Assembly: GCA_017592775.1 (NCBI GenBank)
Contig: JAGFNJ010000002.1
Coordinates: 124,001-188,000, forward strand
Direction of reading: 5' to 3'
Source of the DNA: Candidatus Accumulibacter conexus
Lineage (GTDB): Bacteria > Pseudomonadota > Gammaproteobacteria > Burkholderiales > Rhodocyclaceae
DNA: 64,000 bases
Below, piece by piece: positions 8,285 to 18,696 of this stretch (its first letter is position 1; the number at the start of each line of letters is the position of its first letter). The position numbers and the translations under genes are program-made. The notes under the pieces were generated by a model, which was not told the DNA's origin, ran no database searches, and saw only the letters and a program-made list of their open reading frames with translations.

Positions 8285-9530
8285 ACAGACCGAGGGTTCA
8301 CACGCCGTCGCCGAAGCGGTCGCGCTCTGTCGACCGGAGGTGATCTGCGCCTATCCGATCTCGCCGCAGACGCACATCGTCGAAGGCCTTGGCGAAATGG
8401 TCAAGGCGGGTGAGGTGGCCAACTGCGAGTTCATCAACGTCGAATCCGAGTTCGCCGCCATGAGCGTCGCCATCGGCTCGTCGGCTACCGGCGCCCGGAC
8501 GTACACTGCCACCGCCTCGCAGGGCTTGCTGTTCATGGTCGAGGCGGTCTACAACGCTTCCGGCCTCGGTCTGCCGATCGTCATGACGGTTGCCAACCGC
8601 GCCATCGGTGCGCCGATCAACATCTGGAACGACCACTCCGACTCACTGTCGCAGCGCGACTGTGGCTGGATCCAGTTGTTTGCCGAAACCAACCAGGAGG
8701 CGCTCGACCTGCACATCCAGGCCTTCAAGCTGGCTGAGGAGATCAGCCTGCCGGTGATGGTGTGCATGGATGGATTCATCCTGACGCATGCCTACGAACG
8801 CGTCGACGTCCCGACGCAGGAGCAGGTCGACGCCTTCCTGCCGCCGTACGAGCCGCGCCAGATGCTCGATCCGAAGGAGCCGGTGTCGATCGGCGCCATG
8901 GTCGGTCCGGAAGCATTTTCCGAGGTCCGTTACCTGGCGCACGCGAAGCAGATGCAGGCGCTCGAGCGGATTCCGCAGCTGGCCGAGCAGTTCAAGGCGG
9001 TCTTCGGGCGCGATTCCGGTGGCCTGACCCACAGTTACCTGGTTGACGATGCCGACATCGTCGTCGTCGCCATGGGCTCGGTCCTCGGCACGATCAAGGA
9101 CACCGTCGACGAGATGCGCCAGGAGGGCCAGCGGATCGGCGTCCTCGGCATCACCTCGTATCGTCCGTTCCCGCTCGACAACGTCCGCGCCGCGCTGCAG
9201 AACGCGCAGCGTGTGGTGGTCCTCGAGAAGAGTCTGGCGGTCGGCATCGGCGGCATCCTGTCGACCGACGTCCGCATGGCGATGTCCGGCCTGCAACTGC
9301 ACGGCCATACCGTGGTCGCCGGACTCGGCGGCCGCGCCATCACGCGCAAGTCGCTGCGCGGACTGTTCACCAAGGCGATCAGTGGCGAACTCGGCCACCT
9401 CACGTTCCTCGATCTCGACTGGAACGTCGTCAACAAGCAGCTCGAACGTGAGCGCACCACGCGCCGTTCGGGTCCGGCAGCCGAGAGCATGCTGCGCGAT
9501 ATCGGCGTCGTCGCCGCCCGCATCGGCTGA
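8277..9530 (+). CDS. 2-oxoacid:acceptor oxidoreductase, alpha subunit
   Basis: This 417-residue protein starts at ATG 8277 inside the end of the gamma gene. It contains the pyrimidine-binding domain of 2-oxoacid:ferredoxin oxidoreductases (EAVALCRPEVICAYPISPQT near the N-terminus) and the transketolase-C-like domain (YRPFPLDNVRAALQNAQRVV, then VLEKSLAVGIGG). The length is normal for a separate alpha chain such as PorA. With the beta chain it forms the thiamine-diphosphate site that decarboxylates a 2-oxoacid to acyl-CoA and CO2, or the reverse. It lies in the same operon as the gamma, beta and flavoprotein genes, with 11 bases to the next start. Confidence 0.9.
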   Translation: MLKQTEGSHAVAEAVALCRPEVICAYPISPQTHIVEGLGEMVKAGEVANCEFINVESEFAAMSVAIGSSATGARTYTATASQGLLFMVEAVYNASGLGLPIVMTVANRAIGAPINIWNDHSDSLSQRDCGWIQLFAETNQEALDLHIQAFKLAEEISLPVMVCMDGFILTHAYERVDVPTQEQVDAFLPPYEPRQMLDPKEPVSIGAMVGPEAFSEVRYLAHAKQMQALERIPQLAEQFKAVFGRDSGGLTHSYLVDDADIVVVAMGSVLGTIKDTVDEMRQEGQRIGVLGITSYRPFPLDNVRAALQNAQRVVVLEKSLAVGIGGILSTDVRMAMSGLQLHGHTVVAGLGGRAITRKSLRGLFTKAISGELGHLTFLDLDWNVVNKQLERERTTRRSGPAAESMLRDIGVVAARIG

Positions 9531-9541
9531 GGAGAACGACC

Positions 9542-10555
9542 ATGAGCTTCCAACCCGTTCATTTCTACCAGACCGGCACCTTCACCGTCGGCAACCGCCT
9601 GCTCTCCGCCGAGGAGCGCAGCGTCCAGGCCAACGTCGAACGGACCAATTCACTCAACTCGGGACACCGCGCCTGCCAGGGCTGCGGCGAGGCGCTCGGC
9701 GCCCGCTACGCGATCGACGCGGCGATGAATGCCGCCCGCGGGCGCCTGATCGCCGCCAACGCCACCGGCTGCCTCGAGGTCTTCTCGACCCCGTATCCGG
9801 AGACCTCCTGGCAAATCCCGTGGATTCACTCGCTGTTCGGCAACACGGCGGCAATCGGTACCGGCATCGCCGCGGCGATCAAGGTCAAGCGGCAGAAGGG
9901 CCAGATGGATGACGTCCGCGTCGTCGCCCAGGGCGGTGACGGCGGCACGACCGACATCGGTTTCGGCTGTCTTTCCGGGATGTTCGAGCGCAACGACGAC
10001 GTGCTCTACATCTGCTACGACAACGGCGGCTACATGAATACCGGCGTCCAGCGCAGTTCGGCGACGCCGCCGGCAGCCCGCACGGCGACCACCATGCCGG
10101 TCGGGCCGGAGCCGGGCAACAACTTCGGCCAAGGCAAGTTCGTGCCGGCGATCGCCATGGCACACGAGATCCCCTACGTCGCAACGGCGACCGTCGCCGA
10201 CCTGCGCGACCTCGAGTACAAGGTCACCAAGGCGATGGGCCTGCGTGGCGCCCGCTACATCCACATTCTCGTTCCCTGCCCGCTCGGCTGGGGCGCAGCG
10301 TCGCAGGACACCATCAAGCTGGCGCGACTGGCGAAGGAAACCGGCATCTTCCCGGTCTTCGAGGCCGAAAATGGCGAGGTCAGCGGCGTTCTCAAGATCC
10401 GCCGGCCGCAGCCCGTCGAGGAATATCTCAAGTTGCAGAAGCGCTATGCGCACCTGTTCGGCAAGAAGCCGGCAGTGGAAACGATCGCTCGCCTGCAGGC
10501 AGCGGCAGACAAGAACATTCGCAAGTACGGACTGCTCGACCAGGAGGCGAACTGA
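9542..10555 (+). CDS. 2-oxoacid:acceptor oxidoreductase, beta (thiamine diphosphate) subunit
   Basis: This 337-residue protein has the PorB-type TPP domain: ACQGCGEALGARYA near residue 45, ATGCLEVFSTPYP, the diphosphate/Mg signature QGGDGGTTDIGFG, and YDNGGYMNTGVQRS. The CxxC and further cysteines of this chain normally bind one [4Fe-4S] cluster. The ATG at 9542 follows GAGGAGA. The stop shares its last base with the flavoprotein start (TGATG), again suggesting coupling. With the alpha and gamma chains it forms the catalytic heterotrimer; electrons probably leave through the flavoprotein encoded next. Confidence 0.9.
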   Translation: MSFQPVHFYQTGTFTVGNRLLSAEERSVQANVERTNSLNSGHRACQGCGEALGARYAIDAAMNAARGRLIAANATGCLEVFSTPYPETSWQIPWIHSLFGNTAAIGTGIAAAIKVKRQKGQMDDVRVVAQGGDGGTTDIGFGCLSGMFERNDDVLYICYDNGGYMNTGVQRSSATPPAARTATTMPVGPEPGNNFGQGKFVPAIAMAHEIPYVATATVADLRDLEYKVTKAMGLRGARYIHILVPCPLGWGAASQDTIKLARLAKETGIFPVFEAENGEVSGVLKIRRPQPVEEYLKLQKRYAHLFGKKPAVETIARLQAAADKNIRKYGLLDQEAN

Positions 10556-12177
10556 TGGACAAACCCTTTGCGATCACACTGGATCCCGGCTCATCGCTGG
10601 CCAACCGTACCGGCTCCTGGCGCACCTCGCGGCCGGTCTATCTCGACCGGCTGCCACCGTGCAACAAGCAGTGCCCGGCCGGCGAGGACATCCAGGGCTG
10701 GCTGTTCCACGCCGAATCGGGCGACTATGAAAGCGCCTGGCGGCACCTGACCAAGGACAACCCTTTCCCGGCGATCATGGGGCGGGTCTGCTACCACTCC
10801 TGCGAGGGCGCCTGCAACCGCGGCCAGCTCGATGCGCCGGTGGGCATCAATTCGGTCGAGCGCTTCCTCGGCGACGAGGCGCTCAAGCGCGGCTGGAAGC
10901 TGACCGCGCCTGCCAGCGAATCGGGCAAGCACGTTCTGATCGTCGGCGCCGGCCCGTCGGGAATGTCGGCCGCCTACCACCTGCGCCGCCTCGGCCATCA
11001 GGTCACGGTGCAGGAAGCGGGGCCGCTGCTCGGCGGCATGATGCGCTTCGGCATTCCCAAGTACCGCCTGCCGCGCGACGTGCTCGAAGCCGAGATGCAG
11101 CGGGTCGTCGACCTCGGGGTCAAGGTCAAGCTCGGCAGCAAGGTCGACAACATCCTCGAAACCATGCAGGACGGCGGTTTCGATGCTGCCTTCCTCGCTG
11201 TCGGAGCACACATCGGCAAGCGGGCGATGATTCCCGCCGGTGACGCGGCCAAGATCATCGATGCCATCTCGCTGCTGCGCAGCATGGAGGGCGAGGACAA
11301 GCCGCTGCTCGGCCGCCGCGTCGTCGTCTATGGCGGCGGCAACACGGCCATCGACGTCGCCCGCACCGCCAAGCGCATGGGTGCCGAGCCGCTGATCGTC
11401 TATCGCCGCACGCGCGAGAAGATGCCGGCGCACGACTTCGAGGTCGAAGAGGCGCTGCAGGAAGGCATCATGGTCAAGTGGCTGTCGACGATCAAACAGG
11501 CGCACGAGTCGTCGCTGACGATCGAGAAGATGGCGCTCGACAGCAAGGGCTTCCCGCAACCGACGGGCGAGTACGAGACCATCGAGGCCGACTCGCTGGT
11601 GCTGGCGCTGGGTCAGGATGTCGATCTCGGCCTGCTCGAAGGGGTGCCCGGACTCGAGGTCAGCGACGGTGTCGTGCAGGTCAATGCCAACATGATGACC
11701 GGTCACGCCGGAATCTTCGCCGGCGGCGACATGGTGCCGGCCGAGCGCAACGTCACGGTCGCCATCGGTCACGGCAAGAAGGCGGCGAAGAACATTGATG
11801 CCTGGCTGCGCGGCGAACAGTATGTGGCACCACCGAAGAAGGAGGTGGCGACCTTCGAGAACCTCAATACCTGGTATTACGCCGACGCACCGAAGACGGT
11901 GCGGCCGATGCTCGACATCATCCGCCGCCAGTCGACCTTCGAAGAGGTGCAGGGCGGGCTGGACGAGAGCAACGCCCTCTTCGAGGCGCGGCGCTGCCTG
12001 TCGTGCGGCAACTGCTTCGAATGCGACAACTGCTACGGTGTCTGCCCCGACAACTCGGTGATCAAGCTCGGCCCCGGCAAGCGCTTCGAGTTCAATTACG
12101 ACTACTGCAAGGGCTGCGGCATGTGCGTTGCCGAATGTCCCTGCGGCGCGATCAAGATGGAGGCGGAAGAGATATAG
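10555..12177 (+). CDS. GltD-like NAD(P)H flavoprotein fused to a 2x[4Fe-4S] ferredoxin domain (electron-transfer subunit)
   Basis: This 540-residue protein has three parts. Residues 38-110 carry the cysteine-rich N-terminal Fe-S domain of the glutamate synthase small-subunit family (CNKQCPAGEDIQ, CYHSCEGACNRG). Residues 125-450 hold an FAD fold (GAGPSGMSAAYHL), an NAD(P) fold (GGGNTAIDVARTAKRMG) and the closing GIFAGGDMVPAERN. Residues 481-535 form a ferredoxin-like tail with two 4-Cys clusters (CLSCGNCFECDNC; CKGCGMCVAECPCGA). No separate delta-ferredoxin gene is present, so this tail probably replaces it and passes electrons between the oxidoreductase and NAD(P). In phenylglyoxylate:NAD+ oxidoreductase a comparable flavoprotein subunit exists. 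The start overlaps the beta-subunit stop by one base. This looks like the last gene of the operon. Confidence 0.87.
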   Translation: MDKPFAITLDPGSSLANRTGSWRTSRPVYLDRLPPCNKQCPAGEDIQGWLFHAESGDYESAWRHLTKDNPFPAIMGRVCYHSCEGACNRGQLDAPVGINSVERFLGDEALKRGWKLTAPASESGKHVLIVGAGPSGMSAAYHLRRLGHQVTVQEAGPLLGGMMRFGIPKYRLPRDVLEAEMQRVVDLGVKVKLGSKVDNILETMQDGGFDAAFLAVGAHIGKRAMIPAGDAAKIIDAISLLRSMEGEDKPLLGRRVVVYGGGNTAIDVARTAKRMGAEPLIVYRRTREKMPAHDFEVEEALQEGIMVKWLSTIKQAHESSLTIEKMALDSKGFPQPTGEYETIEADSLVLALGQDVDLGLLEGVPGLEVSDGVVQVNANMMTGHAGIFAGGDMVPAERNVTVAIGHGKKAAKNIDAWLRGEQYVAPPKKEVATFENLNTWYYADAPKTVRPMLDIIRRQSTFEEVQGGLDESNALFEARRCLSCGNCFECDNCYGVCPDNSVIKLGPGKRFEFNYDYCKGCGMCVAECPCGAIKMEAEEI

Positions 12178-12279
12178 TATCGTCCACCTTTCCCGGGCCA
12201 TGGCGCCGCTGACCGGCAGCATCGGCAGCGGCGCCGCCACACCGTGATCCGGCACAGACGCCTGGGTCGCTGACTCTCG

Positions 12280-12314
12280 GGGCACTGCGAACATGCCGTT
12301 CGAAGTGCCCTTTT
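12280..12314 (+). terminator. Hairpin with U-tract just upstream of ppdK: operon terminator or attenuator
   Basis: GGGCACT (12280-12286) pairs with AGTGCCC (12304-12310), and inside it CGAAC (12288-12292) pairs with GTTCG (12298-12302). The loop is ATGCC and the tail TTTTCTCCTTT. It has the form of a strong intrinsic terminator. It lies 103 bases after the flavoprotein stop but only 30 bases before the ppdK start, too close for a complete ppdK promoter downstream. It may therefore be a leader element that limits transcription into ppdK. Confidence 0.7.
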
Positions 12315-12340
12315 CTCCTTTCCTCACGAGTGGGGTGTTT

Positions 12341-15073
12341 ATGACAACTGCAAGCAAGAACGTATACGTATTCGGTGCCGCGCGAACCGACGGCGACGCC
12401 AAGATGAAGAATCTGCTCGGCGGCAAGGGTGCCAACCTGGCGGAGATGTGCCGCCTGGGGATCGCCGTCCCGCCCGGGTTTACGATCAGCACCGAGGTGT
12501 GCACGGTGTACACCGAACAGGGTCAGGACGCGGTCCTGAAGCTGATCGATGCCGAGGTGCGCGCCGGCGTCGCCTATGTCGAACAGGAGATGGGCAAGAA
12601 GTTCGGTGACGCATCGGACCCGCTGCTGCTGTCGGTACGTTCGGGCTCGCGCGCCTCGATGCCGGGAATGATGGACACCATCCTCAACCTCGGGCTCAAC
12701 GATGAGGCGGTCGAAGGTCTGGCGCGCAAAGCGAAGAACGAGCGCTTTGCCTGGGACTCGTATCGCCGCTTCATCCAGATGTACGGCGACGTCGTCATGG
12801 GCCTCAAGCCGGTATCGAAAGAGGATCACGATCCGTTCGAAGTCGTTATCGACATGGTCAAGGAGAAGAAGGGGGTCCAGCTCGATACCGACCTCGATAC
12901 CGAGGATCTGAAGGAACTGGTGACGCGCTTCAAGGGGCTGATTCGCGCGCGCGTCGGCCGCGAATTCCCGAGCGATCCGTGGGAACAGCTCTGGGGATCG
13001 GTGATGGCCGTCTTCCAGAGCTGGAACAATGACCGCGCCAAGGTCTACCGCGAACTGAACGATCTCCCGGACAGCTGGGGAACGGCGGTCAACGTGCAGG
13101 CGATGGTCTTCGGCAACCTCGGCGACAACAGCGGCACCGGCGTCGCCTTCACGCGCGACGCGAGCACCGGCGAGGACCTCTTCAACGGCGAGTTCCTGAT
13201 CAATGCCCAGGGCGAGGACGTCGTCGCTGGGATCCGGACGCCGCAACAGGTGACCCTCGAAGGATCGCGCCGCTGGGCGCAACTGGCAATGGTCAGCGAA
13301 GACGAGCGGCGGGCGCGCTTCCCTTCGCTCGAGGAGTTGATGCCGGACATCTACCAGCAGCTCCTGCAGGCCGAAACCATGCTCGAACGGCACTATGCCG
13401 ACATGCAGGACGTCGAATTCACCATCCAGGAAGGCCGCCTGTGGATGCTGCAGACGCGCAGCGGCAAGCGGACTGGTGCGGCGATGGTGCGCATCGCCGT
13501 GGAGATGTTGCGGCAGGGCATCATCGACGAGAAGGAAGCGCTGCGCCGGGTCAACCCCGAGCGACTGAACGAACTCTTGCACCCGGTCTTCGACCCGCAG
13601 GCGATCCGCAAGGCGCGCGTCATCGCGCATGGCCTGCCGGCTTCGCCCGGTGCGGCAACCGGACAGATCGTCTTCTTTGCCGATGAGGCGGAAGAATGGG
13701 TGCGCAAGGGCAAGACCGTCATCCTCGTGCGCCAGGAGACCTCACCGGAAGACCTGCGCGGCATGAGCGTCGCCAAGGGCATCCTCACCGCCCGCGGCGG
13801 CATGACCTCGCACGCAGCGGTGGTCGCACGCGGCATGGGCAAGTGCTGTGTTTCCGGCGCCGGTGCGGTGCACGTCGACTACCATGCGCGCACCATGTCG
13901 ATCGGCGGCGAGACCTGGAAGGAAGGCGAGTGGCTGTCACTCGACGGTTCGACCGGCGACGTCTTCCTCGGCCAGGTGCCGACCAAGGAAGCCGAGCTGA
14001 CCGGTGACTTCGGCACCCTGATGGAGCTGGCAGACCGCTATCGGAAGCTTGGCGTGCGTGCCAATGCCGATACGCCGGAAGATGCCAAGGTGGCACGCAA
14101 CTTCGGCGCCAAGGGCATCGGGCTGTGCCGGACGGAACACATGTTCTTCGAGGGCGACCGCATCAAGGCGGTGCGCGAGATGATCCTTGCCGAAGATGAG
14201 ACGGGTCGCCGCAAGGCTCTGGCGAAACTGCTGCCGATGCAGCGCGGCGACTTCGAGGGCCTGTTCCGCGAGATGAACGGTCTCGCGGTCACCATCCGCC
14301 TGCTCGATCCGCCGTTGCACGAGTTCGTTCCGCACGACGAGGAGAACCAGCGCGTGATGGCGCACGAGATGAACGTGCCGCTGGCGGTGATCAAGATGCG
14401 CGTCGACGATCTGCACGAGTTCAACCCGATGATGGGCCATCGCGGCTGTCGTCTGGGCATCACCTACCCGGAAATCACCGAGATGCAGACGCGCGCCATC
14501 CTCGAAGCCGGCCTCAACATGAAGGCCAAGGGAATCGAGGTCAAGGCGGAAATCATGATTCCGCTGGTCGGCACCGTGCGTGAATTCAACGCGCAGGCGA
14601 AGGTGATCCGGGCAACGGCGGCAGCGGTCTTCGCCGAGCGTGGCGAGAAGCTCGACTACATGCTGGGCACCATGATCGAGACGCCGCGCGCCGCGCTGAT
14701 CGCCGACAGCATCGGCCAGCAGGCGGAGTTCTTCTCCTTCGGTACCAACGACCTGACGCAGATGACCATGGGCTTCTCGCGCGACGATGCCGGCAAGTTC
14801 CTGCCGAGCTACCTCAAGGATGGCATGTACGAGAGCGATCCCTTCCAGTCGATCGACCAGAAGGGCGTCGGCCTGCTGGTCCGGATGGCGGTCGAGAAGG
14901 GCCGTTCGGTACGCCCGGGGATCAAGCTCGGCGTCTGTGGCGAGCACGGCGGCGATCCGGCTTCGGTCGATTTCTTCCATCGCGTCGGCCTCGACTACGT
15001 CAGCTGCTCGCCGTTCCGCGTGCCGATCGCCCGTCTGGCAGCGGCCCAGGCAGCGATCGACAATCCCGCCTGA
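12341..15073 (+). CDS. ppdK: Pyruvate, phosphate dikinase
   Basis: This 910-residue enzyme starts at ATG 12341; an in-frame ATG 48 bases earlier lies in the loop of the preceding hairpin and is not preferred. It interconverts pyruvate + ATP + Pi and PEP + AMP + PPi. Domains are the N-terminal ATP-grasp part (LLGGKGANLAEMCRLGIAVP; SVRSGSRASMPGMMDTI), the swivelling phosphohistidine domain with GGMTSHAAVVARGMG and catalytic His491, and the C-terminal PEP/pyruvate barrel with the acid-base Cys866 in LGVCGEHGGDP. Length matches bacterial PPDK. It follows the 2-oxoacid oxidoreductase operon, so acetyl-CoA to pyruvate to PEP, or the reverse, could run through adjacent gene products. A strong terminator follows. 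Confidence 0.96.
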   Translation: MTTASKNVYVFGAARTDGDAKMKNLLGGKGANLAEMCRLGIAVPPGFTISTEVCTVYTEQGQDAVLKLIDAEVRAGVAYVEQEMGKKFGDASDPLLLSVRSGSRASMPGMMDTILNLGLNDEAVEGLARKAKNERFAWDSYRRFIQMYGDVVMGLKPVSKEDHDPFEVVIDMVKEKKGVQLDTDLDTEDLKELVTRFKGLIRARVGREFPSDPWEQLWGSVMAVFQSWNNDRAKVYRELNDLPDSWGTAVNVQAMVFGNLGDNSGTGVAFTRDASTGEDLFNGEFLINAQGEDVVAGIRTPQQVTLEGSRRWAQLAMVSEDERRARFPSLEELMPDIYQQLLQAETMLERHYADMQDVEFTIQEGRLWMLQTRSGKRTGAAMVRIAVEMLRQGIIDEKEALRRVNPERLNELLHPVFDPQAIRKARVIAHGLPASPGAATGQIVFFADEAEEWVRKGKTVILVRQETSPEDLRGMSVAKGILTARGGMTSHAAVVARGMGKCCVSGAGAVHVDYHARTMSIGGETWKEGEWLSLDGSTGDVFLGQVPTKEAELTGDFGTLMELADRYRKLGVRANADTPEDAKVARNFGAKGIGLCRTEHMFFEGDRIKAVREMILAEDETGRRKALAKLLPMQRGDFEGLFREMNGLAVTIRLLDPPLHEFVPHDEENQRVMAHEMNVPLAVIKMRVDDLHEFNPMMGHRGCRLGITYPEITEMQTRAILEAGLNMKAKGIEVKAEIMIPLVGTVREFNAQAKVIRATAAAVFAERGEKLDYMLGTMIETPRAALIADSIGQQAEFFSFGTNDLTQMTMGFSRDDAGKFLPSYLKDGMYESDPFQSIDQKGVGLLVRMAVEKGRSVRPGIKLGVCGEHGGDPASVDFFHRVGLDYVSCSPFRVPIARLAAAQAAIDNPA

Positions 15074-16369
<1,296 letters not shown>

Positions 16370-16421
16370 TGGTACAATCGCCGGCTCAATTCCAACGCCT
16401 CTGTTTTCTCAGGAGAATGAT

Positions 16422-16748
16422 GTGCTGATCAGCACCGCCCACGCCCAACAGGCAGCCTCTTCCGACCCGACCGGCGGCTTCATGCAGTTGCTGCCGATCA
16501 TCCTGATGTTCGTCGTCCTCTACTTCCTGATGATCCGGCCGCAGATGAAGCGCGCCAAGGAGCACAAAGCGCTGGTCGAAGCACTCGCCAAGGGCGATGA
16601 AGTCATTGCCGGTGGCGGCATTGCCGGACGCATCACCAAGGTCGGCGAGCAGTTCGTCAGTCTCGAAGTGGCCGAAGGCGTCGAGATCCAGGTACAGAAG
16701 CCGGCCGTGCAGCTGGTTCTGCCCAAGGGCTCGCTGAAGGCGCTCTAA
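16422..16748 (+). CDS. yajC: Sec translocon accessory subunit YajC
   Basis: This protein has 108 residues with one membrane helix (LLPIILMFVVLYFLMIRP) followed by the typical QMKRAKEHKALVEALAKGDEV and a basic/acidic cytoplasmic tail. The start is GTG 16422: AGGAG (16411-16415) sits just before it, while the two ATGs in between are in another frame that stops at once. A -10-like TACAAT at 16373-16378, right after the tgt stop, may provide extra transcription. YajC associates with SecD and SecF to assist protein export. Confidence 0.93.
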   Translation: MLISTAHAQQAASSDPTGGFMQLLPIILMFVVLYFLMIRPQMKRAKEHKALVEALAKGDEVIAGGGIAGRITKVGEQFVSLEVAEGVEIQVQKPAVQLVLPKGSLKAL

Positions 16749-16807
16749 CCAGCGCACCCGCTGCCTGCCTGAGGGCAACGGGGACGCACAACTGACGGCA
16801 AGCATTC

Positions 16808-18685
16808 ATGAATCGTTATCCGCTCTGGAAATACGTCATTGTCGGCCTCGCACTGCTCTTCGGCCTGATCTACACACTGCCGAACTTCTTCGGCGAATCG
16901 CCGGCGGTGCAGGTTTCCAGCGCCAAGGCGACGATCAAGATCGACGACCGCGCCCGTGAGCGTGTCGCCAGCGCTTTGCAGGCCGCCGCCATCGCCGACA
17001 GCGGCATCTTTCTCGACAGCAACGGCGTCAAGGTCCGGCTGTCAACGGCCGACCAGCAACTGCAGGCGAAGGACGTCCTGGAGAAGCAGTTCAATCCGGA
17101 CCCGGCTGACCCGCAGTACGTCGTCGCACTCAACCTGCTGTCGAGTTCGCCACAGTGGCTGACCAGCCTGCACGCGCTGCCGATGTACCTCGGCCTCGAC
17201 CTGCGCGGCGGCGTGCACTTCCTGCTGCAGGTGGACATGAAAGGCGCCGTCACCAAGCGCCTCGATGCCCTCGGCGGTGACCTGCGCAGCCTGCTGCGCG
17301 ACAAGAACATCCGCCATGCCGGCATCAGCCGCGAAGGCGAGCGGATGCTGATCCGCTTCCGCGACGGCGAGACGCGCAACAAGGCCCGCATCGCACTCGA
17401 GGACAACCAGTCGGAACTGCTGCTTGCCGACCAGGGTGAAGGCGACGACCTGCGACTGGTCGGCACGCTGAGGCCGGAAGCGATCAAGCGGATCCAGGAA
17501 TTCGCGATCAAGCAGAACATGACGACGCTGCACAACCGGATCAACGAACTCGGCGTCGCCGAGCCGGTGATCGCACAGCAGGGTGCCGACCGCATCGTCG
17601 TCCAGTTACCGGGCGTCCAGGACACCGCCAAGGCGAAGGACATTCTCGGCCGCACGGCGACTCTGGAAATCCGCATGGTCGAAGAAACCCCGGGCGCGAT
17701 CGACGCCGCCCTCGCCGGGCAGGTGCCGTTCGGCACCGAACTCTACGTCGAACGCGGCGGCATGCCACTGCTGGTCAAGAAGCAGGTCGTGCTGACCGGC
17801 GAGCGGCTGACCGATGCCCAGCCAGGCTTCGACAGCCAGACCACCGAACCGGCGGTCCACCTGACGCTCGACTCCGCCGGCGCCCGCATCTTCAAGGACA
17901 TCACCCGCGACAACGTCGGCAAGCGAATGGCGATCGTGCTGATCGAAAAGGGCAAGGGAGAAGTGATCACGGCGCCGGTCATCCGCGCCGAGATCGGCGG
18001 CGGACGTGTCCAGATTTCCGGCCGCATGAGCACCGTCGAGGCCAACGACACGGCCCTGCTGCTGCGCGCGGGATCACTCGCGGCACCGATGGAGATCATC
18101 GAGGAACGGACCATCGGCCCCAGCCTCGGTGCCGAGAACATCAGCAAGGGCTTCCATTCGACGATGTGGGGCTTCGCCGCGATCGCCGTCTTCATGATCG
18201 CCTACTACATGCTCTTCGGACTGGTGTCGGTGCTCGCCCTGGCGGCCAACCTGCTCTTTCTCGTCGCCCTCCTCTCGCTGCTGCAGGCCACCCTGACGCT
18301 ACCGGGAATCGCCGCCATCGCGCTGACGCTTGGCATGGCGATCGACGCCAACGTGCTGATCAACGAGCGCATCCGCGAGGAACTGCGCAATGGCTCGACG
18401 CCGCAAGCGGCGATCCACACCGGCTACGAGCGTGCCTTCGGCACCATCCTCGACTCCAACATCACCACCCTGATCGCCGGCGTCGCGCTGCTGATCTTCG
18501 GCTCCGGCCCGGTTCGCGGCTTCGCCGTCGTGCACTGCCTTGGCATCCTGACCTCGCTGTTTTCCGCCGTCGTCGTCTCGCGCGCAATGATCAACCTAAT
18601 TTACGGCCGCCGCCGCAAGCTCGAGTCGCTGGCCATCGGCCAAGTCTGGAAGCCGACCGATGCCAGCGCCGCCACCGCCAGATAG
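16808..18685 (+). CDS. secD: Protein-export membrane protein SecD
   Basis: This 625-residue protein has an N-terminal membrane helix (KYVIVGLALLFGLIYTL), a large periplasmic part that starts with GLDLRGGVHFLLQVDM, and a C-terminal bundle of five to six helices from about residue 455. That bundle contains LGMAIDANVLINERIREEL, whose Asp and Arg are part of the proton pathway of the SecDF/RND family. SecD works with SecF after SecA to pull exported proteins from the channel using the proton gradient. It is followed 11 bases later by secF. Confidence 0.97.
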   Translation: MNRYPLWKYVIVGLALLFGLIYTLPNFFGESPAVQVSSAKATIKIDDRARERVASALQAAAIADSGIFLDSNGVKVRLSTADQQLQAKDVLEKQFNPDPADPQYVVALNLLSSSPQWLTSLHALPMYLGLDLRGGVHFLLQVDMKGAVTKRLDALGGDLRSLLRDKNIRHAGISREGERMLIRFRDGETRNKARIALEDNQSELLLADQGEGDDLRLVGTLRPEAIKRIQEFAIKQNMTTLHNRINELGVAEPVIAQQGADRIVVQLPGVQDTAKAKDILGRTATLEIRMVEETPGAIDAALAGQVPFGTELYVERGGMPLLVKKQVVLTGERLTDAQPGFDSQTTEPAVHLTLDSAGARIFKDITRDNVGKRMAIVLIEKGKGEVITAPVIRAEIGGGRVQISGRMSTVEANDTALLLRAGSLAAPMEIIEERTIGPSLGAENISKGFHSTMWGFAAIAVFMIAYYMLFGLVSVLALAANLLFLVALLSLLQATLTLPGIAAIALTLGMAIDANVLINERIREELRNGSTPQAAIHTGYERAFGTILDSNITTLIAGVALLIFGSGPVRGFAVVHCLGILTSLFSAVVVSRAMINLIYGRRRKLESLAIGQVWKPTDASAATAR

Positions 18686-18696
18686 GAAACGGAAAG

